Below are positions 15,821 to 25,182 of a stretch of 64,000 nt of DNA, piece after piece. A model generated the notes under the pieces. The model ran no database searches. It saw only the letters and a program-made list of their open reading frames with translations, and was not told the DNA's origin. Each line of letters opens with the position of its first letter. Position 1 is the first letter of the stretch. Both the position numbers and the translations under genes were made by a program. Where the stretch lies: positions 1 to 64,000 of the forward strand of contig JBFXDX010000011.1 in the NCBI GenBank assembly GCA_050180705.1. Direction: 5' to 3'. The stretch is from SB25 sp050180705. Lineage in GTDB: Bacteria > Bacteroidota > Bacteroidia > Bacteroidales > Tenuifilaceae.

Positions 15821-18007
15821 TTATTTATTAGAAATGGGTAAAGTGAAGAAGAAGGAGCTGCCCTTTCCCATAAGACTATCTACCCATATTTTCCCATTGT
15901 TTTTCTCGACAAACTCCTTACATAGCAAAAGTCCTAAGCCTGTTCCCGATTCATTTGCAGTTCCTTTCGTTGTAAAAGATCCATCAAGCATGAATATTTT
16001 GTCCAGATCATCACTTTTAATACCTACTCCTGAATCGCTAACAGAAATTTCCATATAATTATCTTTGGGTTGTGCATATATTTCGACCCAACCTCCATTG
16101 GAGGTAAATTTTATGGCGTTACTGACTAGGTTGCGAATTACTGTAGCTATAGAGTTTTTATCAGCAAGTACTGTTTGATTTTCGTCAATTTTAATATTTA
16201 TGTTGATTTTCTTTTTTTCTGCATTAGGCACAAGTATATCAACTTCCTGTTTAACTAACGATTGTAATTTGAAATTTTCGGGAATGTAGGTAATGGAGCC
16301 CGTTTGTGTTCTTGTCCATTGTAATAAATTGTCGAGGAGTTTATATAGATTTTGAGTTGAATCGCTTATAACTCCAATGTATTCCTGTCTTTCCTCTTCC
16401 GATAAAAAGTTATAATTTCTATCAAGCAAATCGCTAAAACCCATTAAAGCGTTGAACGGATTCTTAAGGTCATGAGCAATAATCGAGAAAAGTTTATCTT
16501 TTGTTGCATTAAGTTCTTTTAAATTCTTTTCAGATTCTTTAAGTTTTGTGTTAGCAGTTTCAACCTCAATATTTCGTCTGGCTAAGAGTTTGTTTGATTT
16601 TCGAATAAACCTAAGACTAGCAGCGCCTCTAATTAAAATTACAAGAAATAGTAAAGAGATTATGAATAGGATTCGTTGAAGGAAGCGTTGTTTTTCGAAT
16701 TCTAATTGCTTAATGTCGTTATCTTTTTTAAGAAGTTGAATTTCCCGCTCTTTTGCTTCGGTTTCGAAGCGAGTTTGCATTTCAATAATGTTTCGGGTTT
16801 GCTGTTTATTGTAAAGCGAGTCATTGTAGGCTAGTTCCTTCATTTTGTATTCGAAGGCCTTTTTGTAATTATTTTTACGACTACTTATATCGCTCAGTAT
16901 TTTATAGGTTTCTTGAATTATTGCAGGGTCAGATATGTATGGAAAATCGTTGACGACGATATTTACATATTCTTCACTTTTGGTAATATCATTCTTTTTA
17001 AGATATGCTATTGCGATGTTGTTACAGGTATTTAAGTAGCCGTCCTTATCTTTAATAGATTTACTAATTTCTTGAGACTTTATATATGCTGCAATTCCGT
17101 TATCTATTTGATTTATTTTAGTGTATATATAGCCTAAATTATTGTACGCAACCGAGACTCCATTATCGTCTTTAAGTTTTATGGCTAGGTCTAAAGATTT
17201 TGAATAAAATTCTAATGCTTTTTGGTCATCTCCTTTACTTTCATATACAATTCCTAAATTGTTATAGGCAGAAGAGAGTCCATAATCATCCTTGTTTTTA
17301 TACCATATGTCATGAGCCTTCATATAGTATTCTTCGGCAAGATCGTTGTTTTTTAGATCTTTATGTAGAGACCCTATGAAATTGTAACTGTTTGCTAAAC
17401 CATCCGAAATATTATGACTTTGATATATACTGACAGCCTTTATGGCCGATTCGAGAGATTTGTTTAAATCATGAAAATTTCTATATAGATAAGCAATTTG
17501 TTGATAAACAGATCCTTCGTTTTTGTAATCTTCAGCAGATGCAAAAATTTCAGCGGCTTGTTTTAATGTGCTTATCGATTCACTGAATCGCTTTAGGCTT
17601 TGTTGGGCAATCGCAATATTATTTAAGGAATACGCAACTTTTACAAGGTCATTAGCCTGTTCCCTATGATTTTTCGATTTAGTGTAGTATTCTATTGATA
17701 ATTCATAGTCGCCATTCGATGAGTATGCATTTCCCAAACTATTGTATGCTTCTCCGAAACTAATGTCGCTTTTATCGTGTTGAGCCTCGGTAAGCGCTAA
17801 TGATGCATAATATATCGATGAGTCGGGTTTAGAGTCCCAATAAAGTCTCGATAGTTTATCGTAGACTGTTACCTTTTCAATTCCGGATGTCTTTTTGGCA
17901 ATCTGTAGTAGACTGTCAACGGTCGATTTTAGTGGGGTAACCTGAGCAAAGATTGGCATCCACAAAATTGTACACAAGACGATAAGATATTTTGCTTTCT
18001 TTTTCAA
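15821..18007 (-). CDS. TPR-repeat sensor histidine kinase
   Basis: 728 residues. Signal peptide to about residue 22 (WMPIFAQ), then about eight TPR units containing repeated YNNLG motifs, a coiled coil, one membrane span near residues 445-465, and a cytoplasmic kinase core. The phosphoacceptor motif is SIIAHDLKNPFNAL. N box NLVSNAIKFT, G1 DSGVGI and G2 GTGLGLLLCKEF are intact. It is a shorter paralogue of the kinase gene downstream, with about six fewer TPR units, so the pair probably arose by tandem duplication. The stimulus is unknown. A partner regulator is not adjacent; the receiver-cyclase at 10862-12469 is a candidate only by proximity. Confidence 0.9.
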   Translation of the reverse strand: MKKKAKYLIVLCTILWMPIFAQVTPLKSTVDSLLQIAKKTSGIEKVTVYDKLSRLYWDSKPDSSIYYASLALTEAQHDKSDISFGEAYNSLGNAYSSNGDYELSIEYYTKSKNHREQANDLVKVAYSLNNIAIAQQSLKRFSESISTLKQAAEIFASAEDYKNEGSVYQQIAYLYRNFHDLNKSLESAIKAVSIYQSHNISDGLANSYNFIGSLHKDLKNNDLAEEYYMKAHDIWYKNKDDYGLSSAYNNLGIVYESKGDDQKALEFYSKSLDLAIKLKDDNGVSVAYNNLGYIYTKINQIDNGIAAYIKSQEISKSIKDKDGYLNTCNNIAIAYLKKNDITKSEEYVNIVVNDFPYISDPAIIQETYKILSDISSRKNNYKKAFEYKMKELAYNDSLYNKQQTRNIIEMQTRFETEAKEREIQLLKKDNDIKQLEFEKQRFLQRILFIISLLFLVILIRGAASLRFIRKSNKLLARRNIEVETANTKLKESEKNLKELNATKDKLFSIIAHDLKNPFNALMGFSDLLDRNYNFLSEEERQEYIGVISDSTQNLYKLLDNLLQWTRTQTGSITYIPENFKLQSLVKQEVDILVPNAEKKKININIKIDENQTVLADKNSIATVIRNLVSNAIKFTSNGGWVEIYAQPKDNYMEISVSDSGVGIKSDDLDKIFMLDGSFTTKGTANESGTGLGLLLCKEFVEKNNGKIWVDSLMGKGSSFFFTLPISNK

Positions 18008-18042
18008 TCTACAATAACATGATGTTCAGTACGTACAAAGTT

Positions 18043-18050
18043 CAAATGTA
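18043..18050 (-). promoter_or_regulatory. Putative -7 box of the 728-residue kinase gene
   Basis: The complement is TACATTTG, matching TAnnTTTG, 36 bp before the start codon and inside the 93-bp gap after xseA. Confidence 0.35.
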
Positions 18051-18100
18051 AACTTTTTATGTTAAAAATAAAGAATTCATATAATAATATTTAGCATATA

Positions 18101-19486
18101 TTACGCTTCTTTACGTGTGATGTTTCCAAATACGGTTCCCTTTTTAAGTTTTATTTTTACTTCGCTATTTTCATTAACTTTAGTATAGTCCTTTAAAATT
18201 TTTCCATTGTAGTAGGTAATTGAGTATCCTTTTTGAAGAAGTGTTTCTGGATTAAGGTTGTGGACTATTTGCTCTATGTGGTTTATTTTTAATCTTTCAC
18301 CGATGAACTTCTGAGGAAGAAAACTTTGTATTTTGATATTGTTGCTCTTGATTCGTGTTGTATTTTTGTTGATAATTGAATTTGTTGTAAGTAGAATTCG
18401 GGTTTGGTTTGACTGTATGGTCTTAAAACTGTTTTCAATAACTAGCCTTGATAGAAACGGTAATGATTTAGAAATACTTTCAATTTTTCTAGTATTGTTA
18501 TAGATAACATTAGAACTGCTATATTGAAATTTCAGTTGTAAGTTGCTTAACTGGTCATTTTCAATTTTAGTGATTTGGTTTGTGATATTAATTAATTGAT
18601 TGGTTAACTCGGATGCTATAGTTTCTGCTTGAATAAACTTCGAGATAAGAAATTCGGCAACAGCAGTTGGCGTTTTTACAGAGGTGTGTGCCACCATGTC
18701 TGCAACAGAAACATCCTTGTCGTGTCCAATGCCAGTTATAACAGGAAGAGGAAACTGGGCAATGTTTGACGCTAATAGGTAGGAATCAAAGCACGATAAA
18801 TCGGCTTGTGCTCCACCTCCTCGAACCATTGCAATAGCATCAAAGCAATCTATTTTGTCGTATATTTTTGAAAGGGACTCAATGATTGATTTTTCTGCAT
18901 CGTCGCCTTGCATGGTTGACTGGAATACTTCGTATTCGAAGCTATAACCATAGCTATTATTTGTAAGTTGATTAATGAAATCTTGTAAACCTGCAGCATT
19001 TGATGATGATATAATGGCTATTCTTTTAGGAATTAGTTCAAGTTCTAATTCTTTATTCATATCCAGTATTCCGTCTGCCGTAAGTTTTTCAATGGTTTCG
19101 CGTCGCTTTAGTTCAATATCGCCGAGAGTGTAACTCGGTTCAATATCTAGAATATTTAGGCTATAACCGTAGAGTTCGTGGAATACAATTTGGGCATTGA
19201 CCAGTATTTTCATTCCTCTGCTTAATGGTCGGTTGGCCATTGTTTCAAAGTAGGGTTTGAGCATTCTATAGGTGTAACTCCAAATGTTTGCTCTAGCTCT
19301 AGCTTTTACTGCATCAGAAGTTTCATCCTTTTGGATTAGTTCTAGGTAGCAATGTCCCGAAGAATGTTCGTTTATCTCACTTATTTCTGCAATAACCCAG
19401 TAGGTTTCTGGTAACGATTTTTCAATCGTTTCTTTAATGAGTTTATTCAACTCGAAAAGCGTAAACTTTGTATAATTGTTGCTCAT
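18101..19486 (-). CDS. xseA: Exodeoxyribonuclease VII large subunit
   Basis: 461 residues, close to the usual length. The N-terminal 100 residues are an OB fold with the conserved YWVIAEISEI, the central domain carries MVRGGGAQADLSCFDS and TGIGHDKDVSVADMVAHT with the family's conserved HTSVKTPTAVAEFL segment, and the C-terminus is a long coiled coil. With XseB it degrades single-stranded DNA into oligonucleotides in repair. It starts 2 bp after the stop of the T9SS subtilase gene. xseB lies 5.3 kb away beyond two kinases. Confidence 0.96.
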   Translation of the reverse strand: MSNNYTKFTLFELNKLIKETIEKSLPETYWVIAEISEINEHSSGHCYLELIQKDETSDAVKARARANIWSYTYRMLKPYFETMANRPLSRGMKILVNAQIVFHELYGYSLNILDIEPSYTLGDIELKRRETIEKLTADGILDMNKELELELIPKRIAIISSSNAAGLQDFINQLTNNSYGYSFEYEVFQSTMQGDDAEKSIIESLSKIYDKIDCFDAIAMVRGGGAQADLSCFDSYLLASNIAQFPLPVITGIGHDKDVSVADMVAHTSVKTPTAVAEFLISKFIQAETIASELTNQLINITNQITKIENDQLSNLQLKFQYSSSNVIYNNTRKIESISKSLPFLSRLVIENSFKTIQSNQTRILLTTNSIINKNTTRIKSNNIKIQSFLPQKFIGERLKINHIEQIVHNLNPETLLQKGYSITYYNGKILKDYTKVNENSEVKIKLKKGTVFGNITRKEA

Positions 19487-19488
19487 TG

Positions 19489-21123
19489 CTATAGCTTTAC
19501 TGCTTTGCAGAAATAAATTCTCGAATTAGTAGCAACCCTGATGATATAGTTGCCCATGGATAGTTGTTTGGGAAACACTATCTCGAACGAATTTCCCGAA
19601 ACGGTGATTTTATTAGTCACAATTTCTTTTCCTTCTATCGAGTAGATTGTATAATCAATGTCAGTGTCGTTTGTATTTGGTAGAACAATATTTATCGAAT
19701 GGTTGAATGGGTTAGGGTATACTTTGATATTCGAAATTCTCTGATTGTTTACAGTTGATTTTGTTGCAAGGGCAAAATCTGGAATTCCATATCCTATACT
19801 GTTGTTTGTCGATTGAAATTGACTTGAACTTTCTTTTACTAGTTGAATTATTTCGGTTGCACTGAGATTGGGTTTTGCTTCCCAAAGACATGCTATTGTT
19901 CCTGCCATTATTGGGGACGAAAAAGATGTCCCGTTTGCTGTTCCGATACCTTCGGTTGCATTGGCAACCGTTGCCGATTGTCCCATTGCGCATACGTCGG
20001 GTTTAATTCTACCGTCATAGGTTGGTCCAAACGAACTGAAGGCGGCTTTTGCTCTATTGATATCAACTGCTCCAACGGTGAGCACTTTTGGCGAATCGGC
20101 TGGTGCCGATATGTAGTACCATGGCGATGCTCCGTCGTTTCCAGCACTGGCAACCACAATCATTCCTTTGTCAGATGCATAGTTGGCCGCTAATGTAATT
20201 GGTGTTGCCGATCCATTTAAATCACTATAAGTATGGTTTTGCGAGGTAACGTCAAAAGTTGTATAGCCTAACGATGTATTAATTATATCAACTCCAGCAC
20301 TATCTGCAAATTCGGCTCCAGCAGCCCAGCAGTATTCCTCATAAAGTTGTTCTATGTTTGCATTTTCAGTTCGTATTAACCAATACTTGGCATGAGGTGC
20401 CGTTCCAATTAATTGGCCATCGATATAAGCAACCATTGTTGATAGAACCATTGTACCATGGTAATGTTCCTGGTATATATTTGAATTAGGATTAACAAAA
20501 TCTTTGGTTCCGAGAATCCTGTTTTTAAGTCTAAGACTGTCAAATGCTGAATGATTGTCAACATTAAGGAAGCCAGCATCAAGAACTGCGATTTCTATAC
20601 CGTCACCAAGGTACCCATTGTTGTGGAGAATGTGTCCATTTATCATTTTAATTTGGGATGATGAGTTTCCATAGTTCAGTTCATTGCTTAATGAAGAACT
20701 GCTTTTATCGAGTTCTGATTCTTTGATGTCTACAGATAATTCTGTCCCTTTTATAGTGGAATCAAATATTTTTTTTGTGCTACTTACAAATGGTAAGTTT
20801 TGGATTGAATAGAGTTGATTGATGTTTGTAATTGTAATAGCTAATCCGTTGAACCATTTAAGTGAAAAATCGATGCTTACACCCAACTGTGCTATTTGTT
20901 GAATATAACTTGGGTTAACTGGTAAATCGTCTGTGGTAATACTTATGCTTTGTTTTATTCTTCTATTAATAGATCGGGTGGAGAGAAACTCGGACGGATT
21001 CTCGATACTATAGGGAGAATTATTTTTGTCAGTAAATGCTATAAAATACTTATCCTGTGCAAACAAATTTGCATTTACAAATATTACTGTAAGAAGTGTC
21101 CCACAAATATGTTTAAACATCAT
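19489..21123 (-). CDS. Secreted S8 subtilisin-like peptidase with T9SS sorting domain
   Basis: 544 residues. Signal peptide to about residue 22 (NLFAQ). The peptidase region has the Asp motif IAVLDAGFLN, the His motif HYHGTMVLSTM and the Ser motif NGTSFSSPIMAG, giving a complete subtilase triad, preceded by a 150-residue propeptide-like region. The last 80 residues form a Por-type sorting domain with KVYPNPFNHSINI and an ending KAVKL, so export is by the type IX system with probable cell-surface attachment. It lies 16 bp after the MORN-repeat gene and 2 bp before xseA, in one apparent operon. The presence of a secreted protease beside xseA is probably transcriptional convenience. Confidence 0.93.
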   Translation of the reverse strand: MMFKHICGTLLTVIFVNANLFAQDKYFIAFTDKNNSPYSIENPSEFLSTRSINRRIKQSISITTDDLPVNPSYIQQIAQLGVSIDFSLKWFNGLAITITNINQLYSIQNLPFVSSTKKIFDSTIKGTELSVDIKESELDKSSSSLSNELNYGNSSSQIKMINGHILHNNGYLGDGIEIAVLDAGFLNVDNHSAFDSLRLKNRILGTKDFVNPNSNIYQEHYHGTMVLSTMVAYIDGQLIGTAPHAKYWLIRTENANIEQLYEEYCWAAGAEFADSAGVDIINTSLGYTTFDVTSQNHTYSDLNGSATPITLAANYASDKGMIVVASAGNDGASPWYYISAPADSPKVLTVGAVDINRAKAAFSSFGPTYDGRIKPDVCAMGQSATVANATEGIGTANGTSFSSPIMAGTIACLWEAKPNLSATEIIQLVKESSSQFQSTNNSIGYGIPDFALATKSTVNNQRISNIKVYPNPFNHSINIVLPNTNDTDIDYTIYSIEGKEIVTNKITVSGNSFEIVFPKQLSMGNYIIRVATNSRIYFCKAVKL

Positions 21124-21139
21124 AGTTTATTGTCATAAT

Positions 21140-21943
21140 CTAAAATTGACGGGCTCCCATACCTTCCAGAAAACTTTCGACGGTTGGTTCCTGAATTCGT
21201 CCTGCATTTTTTAGAAGTTTCTCAATTTCTTTGTTTTCCTGTTCAATTCGTTGGTTGTAGTTTTCGGCTTTACCTTTGGTAAAGTTTAGTTTCTCGGTTA
21301 GTTTCCCATCTTCGGAGTAGAATTTCCACTCTCCATCTTTTAGTCCATCCAGATAGTTGCCCTCTACTCTCGGCGTTCCATTTTCATAGTAAACTTTTAT
21401 GTTACCATGCTGTACTCCATTTTTGAAGTTTATGATTGATTTATTTAATCCGTTAGAATGAAATTGAACCATTGTGCCATGCATTTTGCCATTCACATAA
21501 GGGATTGTTTCGTATGTTTTGCCATCGCTGTAGTACTGCTTAAATCTTCCATTTTTAACACCTTTACTATAGCGTTCCTCATATACAATGTTCGAGTTCG
21601 AATTGAAGTATTGCCAGAGGCTATCCTTATCCTTTCCGATGTAGTATCCTTGAGCAATTACTTTTCCTTCGGTTGTAAAAAACGATACGTTGGAGTAAGT
21701 TCCAGTTTCATTGTAGTTTAGCGTGACCTTTAGCGAACCATCTTCACGAAATCTTTTAAATTCTCCTATAGGTTTATCGTCTTTGAACCTGCCTTCATAT
21801 GCCATTTTGCCATTTGGATAAGATTTGGCCCAGTAGCCTTGCTTTCTGTTTTGGCTATCAATTTTATTTAAAGTGTCGTTTTGAGCGCTGCAGAAATGCG
21901 ATGATATAAGTATAGAAACTGATAGAAATATAGTCTTCATCAA
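21140..21943 (-). CDS. Secreted MORN/YwqK-type repeat protein
   Basis: 267 residues. Signal peptide to about residue 20 (SSHFCSAQ). The rest consists of about seven MORN-like repeats of 22-24 residues, of the type seen in YwqK-family proteins (GYWAKSYPNGKMAYEGRFKD, DGEWKFYSEDGKLTEKLNF). The C-terminus is a short charged helix. Database entries for this family are often named toxin-antitoxin antitoxin, but there is no partner toxin here and the exported location argues against that. It is the first gene of the run to xseB, with a consensus promoter upstream. Function is unknown; it may bind surface or envelope components. Confidence 0.8.
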   Translation of the reverse strand: MMKTIFLSVSILISSHFCSAQNDTLNKIDSQNRKQGYWAKSYPNGKMAYEGRFKDDKPIGEFKRFREDGSLKVTLNYNETGTYSNVSFFTTEGKVIAQGYYIGKDKDSLWQYFNSNSNIVYEERYSKGVKNGRFKQYYSDGKTYETIPYVNGKMHGTMVQFHSNGLNKSIINFKNGVQHGNIKVYYENGTPRVEGNYLDGLKDGEWKFYSEDGKLTEKLNFTKGKAENYNQRIEQENKEIEKLLKNAGRIQEPTVESFLEGMGARQF

Positions 21944-21965
21944 TTAAGCCTTTTTATATTCCTTA

Positions 21966-21994
21966 CAAATTTACTTTTTCTTTTTAAACACCAA
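21966..21994 (-). promoter_or_regulatory. Promoter of the MORN-subtilase-xseA run
   Basis: On the minus strand TTG (complement of 21992-21994), an 18-nt spacer and TAAATTTG (complement of 21966-21973) match the consensus. The predicted start is about 15 bp before the MORN gene's ATG. Confidence 0.6.
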
Positions 21995-22013
21995 AGTGCA
22001 TTAGTTGTTCTAG

Positions 22014-22052
22014 AAGAAGAAAGGCTGCTATATAATAGCAGCCTTTCTTCTT
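22014..22052 (-). terminator. Strong terminator downstream of dnaK
   Basis: Perfect 18-bp arms at 22014-22031 and 22035-22052 with a 3-nt loop. The stem ends on the minus strand in a UUUCUUCUUC run. It separates dnaK from the promoter of the MORN gene. Confidence 0.85.
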
Positions 22053-22066
22053 AATTTCTGAAATTA

Positions 22067-23971
22067 TTATTTAACTTCTTCAAAATCAACATCGGTTACT
22101 TCTTTGTCATTTTTTTGACTATTCGAAGATGCATCGGCAGTTGGATTTGCTTCTTGTTGCTGTCCAGCCTGAGCCTTATACATCTCTTCTGATGCTGTTT
22201 GCCATGCTGCATTTAGTTCGGTGGTTGCAGCCTCAATAGCAGCAATATCTTGGTTTTTGTGAGCTTCTTTTAGTTTTGCTAACCCTTGCTCTATTGGACC
22301 TTTCTTGTCTGCAGGGAGTTTATCACCAAACTCTTTTAGTTGTTTCTCAGTTTGGAAAATCATACTGTCTGCAGCATTGATTTTATCAATTTTCTCTCTT
22401 GCTTCTTTGTCGGCAGATTCATTACGTTGAGCCTCTTCACGCATACGTTTGATCTCTTCGTCGGTAAGGCCCGATGAAGCCTCGATGCGGATTTTTTGCT
22501 CCTTACCAGTTCCTTTATCCTTTGCAGTAACGTGTAGAATACCGTTTGCATCGATATCGAAGGTTACCTCAATTTGGGGAACTCCACGTGGGGCTGGTGG
22601 TAGTCCATCTAGGTGGAAACGTCCGATTGTCTTGTTATCCTTTGCAAGTTGACGTTCGCCTTGAAGTATGTGAATCTCAACAGACGGTTGACTGTCAGCA
22701 GCAGTAGTAAATGTTTCCGATTTACGTGTTGGTATGGTTGTATTTGCATCAATCAATCTGGTGAAAACACCACCAAGTGTTTCAATACCCAATGAGAGAG
22801 GCGTAACATCAAGCAACAACACATCCTTTACCTCTCCAGTTAAAACACCACCTTGGATTGCAGCACCAACTGCAACAACCTCATCGGGGTTTACGCTTCG
22901 GTTAGGTGTACGACCGAAGATTTTTTCTACAATTTGCTGTACATGAGGAATACGGGTTGAGCCTCCAACCAAGATAACCTCATCAATTTCTGAAGCCTGA
23001 AGACCTGCGTCGGCTAAAGCTTTACGACAAGGTTCAACTGTTCTTTGGAACAAATTGTCAGACAGTTTTTCGAATTGTGCGCGGGTCAATGTCCTTACCA
23101 AGTGTTTTGGAATACCATTAACTGGCATGATGTAAGGCAGGTTAATTTCGCTTGAAGTTGTGCTAGAAAGTTCAATCTTTGCTTTTTCAGCAGCTTCTTT
23201 CAAACGTTGTAAAGCCATTGGGTCTTTACGTAAATCGATGCCTTCATCCTTTAAGAATTCTTCTGCCAACCAGTCAATAATTACTTGGTCAAAGTCGTCA
23301 CCACCTAGGTGAGTATCTCCGTTTGTCGATTTTACTTCAAATACACCATCGCCTAATTCAAGGATTGATATATCGAAAGTACCTCCACCAAGATCGAATA
23401 CTGCAACTTTGGCATCGTTATTTTTTTTATCAAGACCGTAAGCTAGTGCTGCTGCTGTAGGCTCGTTGATAATACGGCGAACTTTTAAACCTGCAATTTC
23501 ACCTGCTTCTTTAGTGGCTTGACGTTGTGAATCGCTAAAGTATGCAGGAACAGTGATAACTGCTTCTGTTACTTCTTGACCAAGATAATCTTCTGCTGTT
23601 TTTTTCATTTTCTGAAGCACCATAGCAGAGATTTCCTGTGGAGTATAAAGTCTTCCATCAATATCAACACGTGGAGTGTTGTTTTCGCCACGGGTTACTT
23701 TGTAAGGCACGCGTGGTACTTCAACAGCCGCAACTTTATCATAAGTTTCTCCCATAAAACGCTTGATCGAGAAAACTGTTTTTTGTGGGTTGATAATTGC
23801 CTGACGTTTTGCAGGATCGCCAACTTTGCGTTCTCCGTTTTCAACAAAACCAACAATCGAAGGAGTTGTGCGTTTTCCTTCGCTATTGGTAATTACAACC
23901 GGCTCGTTTCCTTCCATTACAGAAACACATGAGTTGGTTGTTCCTAAATCGATTCCAATAATTTTACCCAT
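22067..23971 (-). CDS. dnaK: Chaperone protein DnaK (Hsp70)
   Basis: 634 residues, full length. The N-terminal ATPase domain starts GKIIGIDLGTTNSCVSVMEG and includes INEPTAAALAYGLD, FDLGGGTFDISIL and VGGSTRIPHVQ. The substrate-binding domain follows DVTPLSLGIETLGG. The C-terminal tail is acidic, ending DVDFEEVK. It folds nascent and damaged proteins with DnaJ and GrpE, neither of which is in the window. The gene is alone, with a strong terminator. No CIRCE element is visible upstream. Confidence 0.98.
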   Translation of the reverse strand: MGKIIGIDLGTTNSCVSVMEGNEPVVITNSEGKRTTPSIVGFVENGERKVGDPAKRQAIINPQKTVFSIKRFMGETYDKVAAVEVPRVPYKVTRGENNTPRVDIDGRLYTPQEISAMVLQKMKKTAEDYLGQEVTEAVITVPAYFSDSQRQATKEAGEIAGLKVRRIINEPTAAALAYGLDKKNNDAKVAVFDLGGGTFDISILELGDGVFEVKSTNGDTHLGGDDFDQVIIDWLAEEFLKDEGIDLRKDPMALQRLKEAAEKAKIELSSTTSSEINLPYIMPVNGIPKHLVRTLTRAQFEKLSDNLFQRTVEPCRKALADAGLQASEIDEVILVGGSTRIPHVQQIVEKIFGRTPNRSVNPDEVVAVGAAIQGGVLTGEVKDVLLLDVTPLSLGIETLGGVFTRLIDANTTIPTRKSETFTTAADSQPSVEIHILQGERQLAKDNKTIGRFHLDGLPPAPRGVPQIEVTFDIDANGILHVTAKDKGTGKEQKIRIEASSGLTDEEIKRMREEAQRNESADKEAREKIDKINAADSMIFQTEKQLKEFGDKLPADKKGPIEQGLAKLKEAHKNQDIAAIEAATTELNAAWQTASEEMYKAQAGQQQEANPTADASSNSQKNDKEVTDVDFEEVK

Positions 23972-24337
23972 TGTTGTATTTATTTAATTCTATGTGGTAT
24001 TTGTTTTATTTATTTCAACACTTCAGATTTATCAATGACTATGCCATTGGATAAAAATCATTTTAAGCAATCAATCTGTCATGTTTTTTCATTTTTTTGA
24101 AGGTTGGTTTGTCAGTTGAAAGTTGAAGTATTTATGTAGAATTTGATGTAATGTATTTTTAATCAGGTGGATATTTATGTTGATGACAATGTGTCAGTTT
24201 GCGATGTCTGATTATTATGATGTAATAGTGTGCCATACTAGTTTATTGTTTTGTATGTACGAACTTGTTATGGTAAATAGCTAGTTTATTAGAATATTGC
24301 CTTACATTTGCGAAATGAACCTAAATAGAGATAGTGT
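23972..24337. other. Divergent intergenic region dnaK/panB
   Basis: 366 bp, AT-rich. It carries the panB -7 box (TACATTTG, 24303-24310) and must contain the dnaK promoter, for which no TAnnTTTG match is seen on the minus strand. No CIRCE-type inverted repeat and no ORF is evident. Confidence 0.6.
24303..24310 (+). promoter_or_regulatory. Putative -7 box of panB
   Basis: TACATTTG matches TAnnTTTG, 28 bp before the ATG at 24338. No -33 TTG at standard spacing. Confidence 0.4.
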
Positions 24338-25153
24338 ATGTCAACAGAAGGTGGTGTAAAGGTTGTAACAACCCATGTTTTGCATGAAATGAAATTGCGT
24401 GGCGAGAAAATAGCCATGCTTACAGCATACGATTATTCAATGGCTCGCATCTTAGATGCTGCTGGAATCGATGTTTTGCTTGTTGGTGATTCCGCTTCGA
24501 ACGTTATGGCTGGTCATGAATCGACATTGCCAATTACGCTTGATCAGATGATTTACCATGCTAGTTCAGTTATGCGTGCTGTTAAGCGTGCGTTAGTTGT
24601 GGTTGATTTACCTTTTGGTACATATCAGGGAAACTCTAAGTTAGCATTGAGTTCTGCAATTAGAATCATGAAAGAAAGCGGTGCCGATGCTGTTAAGCTT
24701 GAAGGTGGTGCCGAAATTATCGATTCAGTTACTAGAATTTTGTCTGCTGGCATACCCGTTATGGGGCATTTAGGATTAACACCTCAGTCGATTCATAAGT
24801 TTGGAACTTATGTAGTTAGAGCAAAAGACGATGAGGAGGCAAATAAACTGATTAAAGATGCTCACGAGTTAGAAAATGCTGGCTGTTTCTCTATAGTATT
24901 GGAGAAAATTCCTGCCAAACTGGGAGCTCAGGTTGCTAGTGAGTTAAAAATTCCAATAATTGGTATTGGTGCTGGTGGCGGAGTTGACGGACAAGTGCTC
25001 GTAACTCATGATATGCTTGGAATTACTCAGGAATTCTCGCCTCGGTTCTTGCGTCGTTACCATAATTTATATGCCGAAATGAGAGGATCTTTTGAGTCAT
25101 ATATTAAGGATGTTAAATCAAGAGATTTCCCTAACGATCGGGAACAATACTAA
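24338..25153 (+). CDS. panB: 3-methyl-2-oxobutanoate hydroxymethyltransferase
   Basis: 271 residues, normal for PanB. The TIM-barrel motifs MLTAYDYSMARI, DVLLVGDSASNVMAGHE, GADAVKLEGG and GHLGLTPQSIH are all present; the Asp and Glu residues that bind Mg2+ and the catalytic Glu in IVLEKIP are retained. It transfers a hydroxymethyl group from methylene-tetrahydrofolate to alpha-ketoisovalerate in pantothenate synthesis. It is followed 29 bp later by the pseudouridine synthase gene, so the two are probably co-transcribed. Other pan genes are not in the window. Confidence 0.97.
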   Translation: MSTEGGVKVVTTHVLHEMKLRGEKIAMLTAYDYSMARILDAAGIDVLLVGDSASNVMAGHESTLPITLDQMIYHASSVMRAVKRALVVVDLPFGTYQGNSKLALSSAIRIMKESGADAVKLEGGAEIIDSVTRILSAGIPVMGHLGLTPQSIHKFGTYVVRAKDDEEANKLIKDAHELENAGCFSIVLEKIPAKLGAQVASELKIPIIGIGAGGGVDGQVLVTHDMLGITQEFSPRFLRRYHNLYAEMRGSFESYIKDVKSRDFPNDREQY

Positions 25154-25182
25154 GTTAGGACTCAGAATAAAGAATAGGTGTA

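Noticed and set aside
21140..21943. Toxin-antitoxin module (family is often named YwqK antitoxin)
   Set aside because: The protein has a signal peptide and MORN repeats, and no partner toxin gene lies beside it.
23972..24337. CIRCE heat-shock operator before dnaK
   Set aside because: No TTAGCACTC-type inverted repeat is present in the region.
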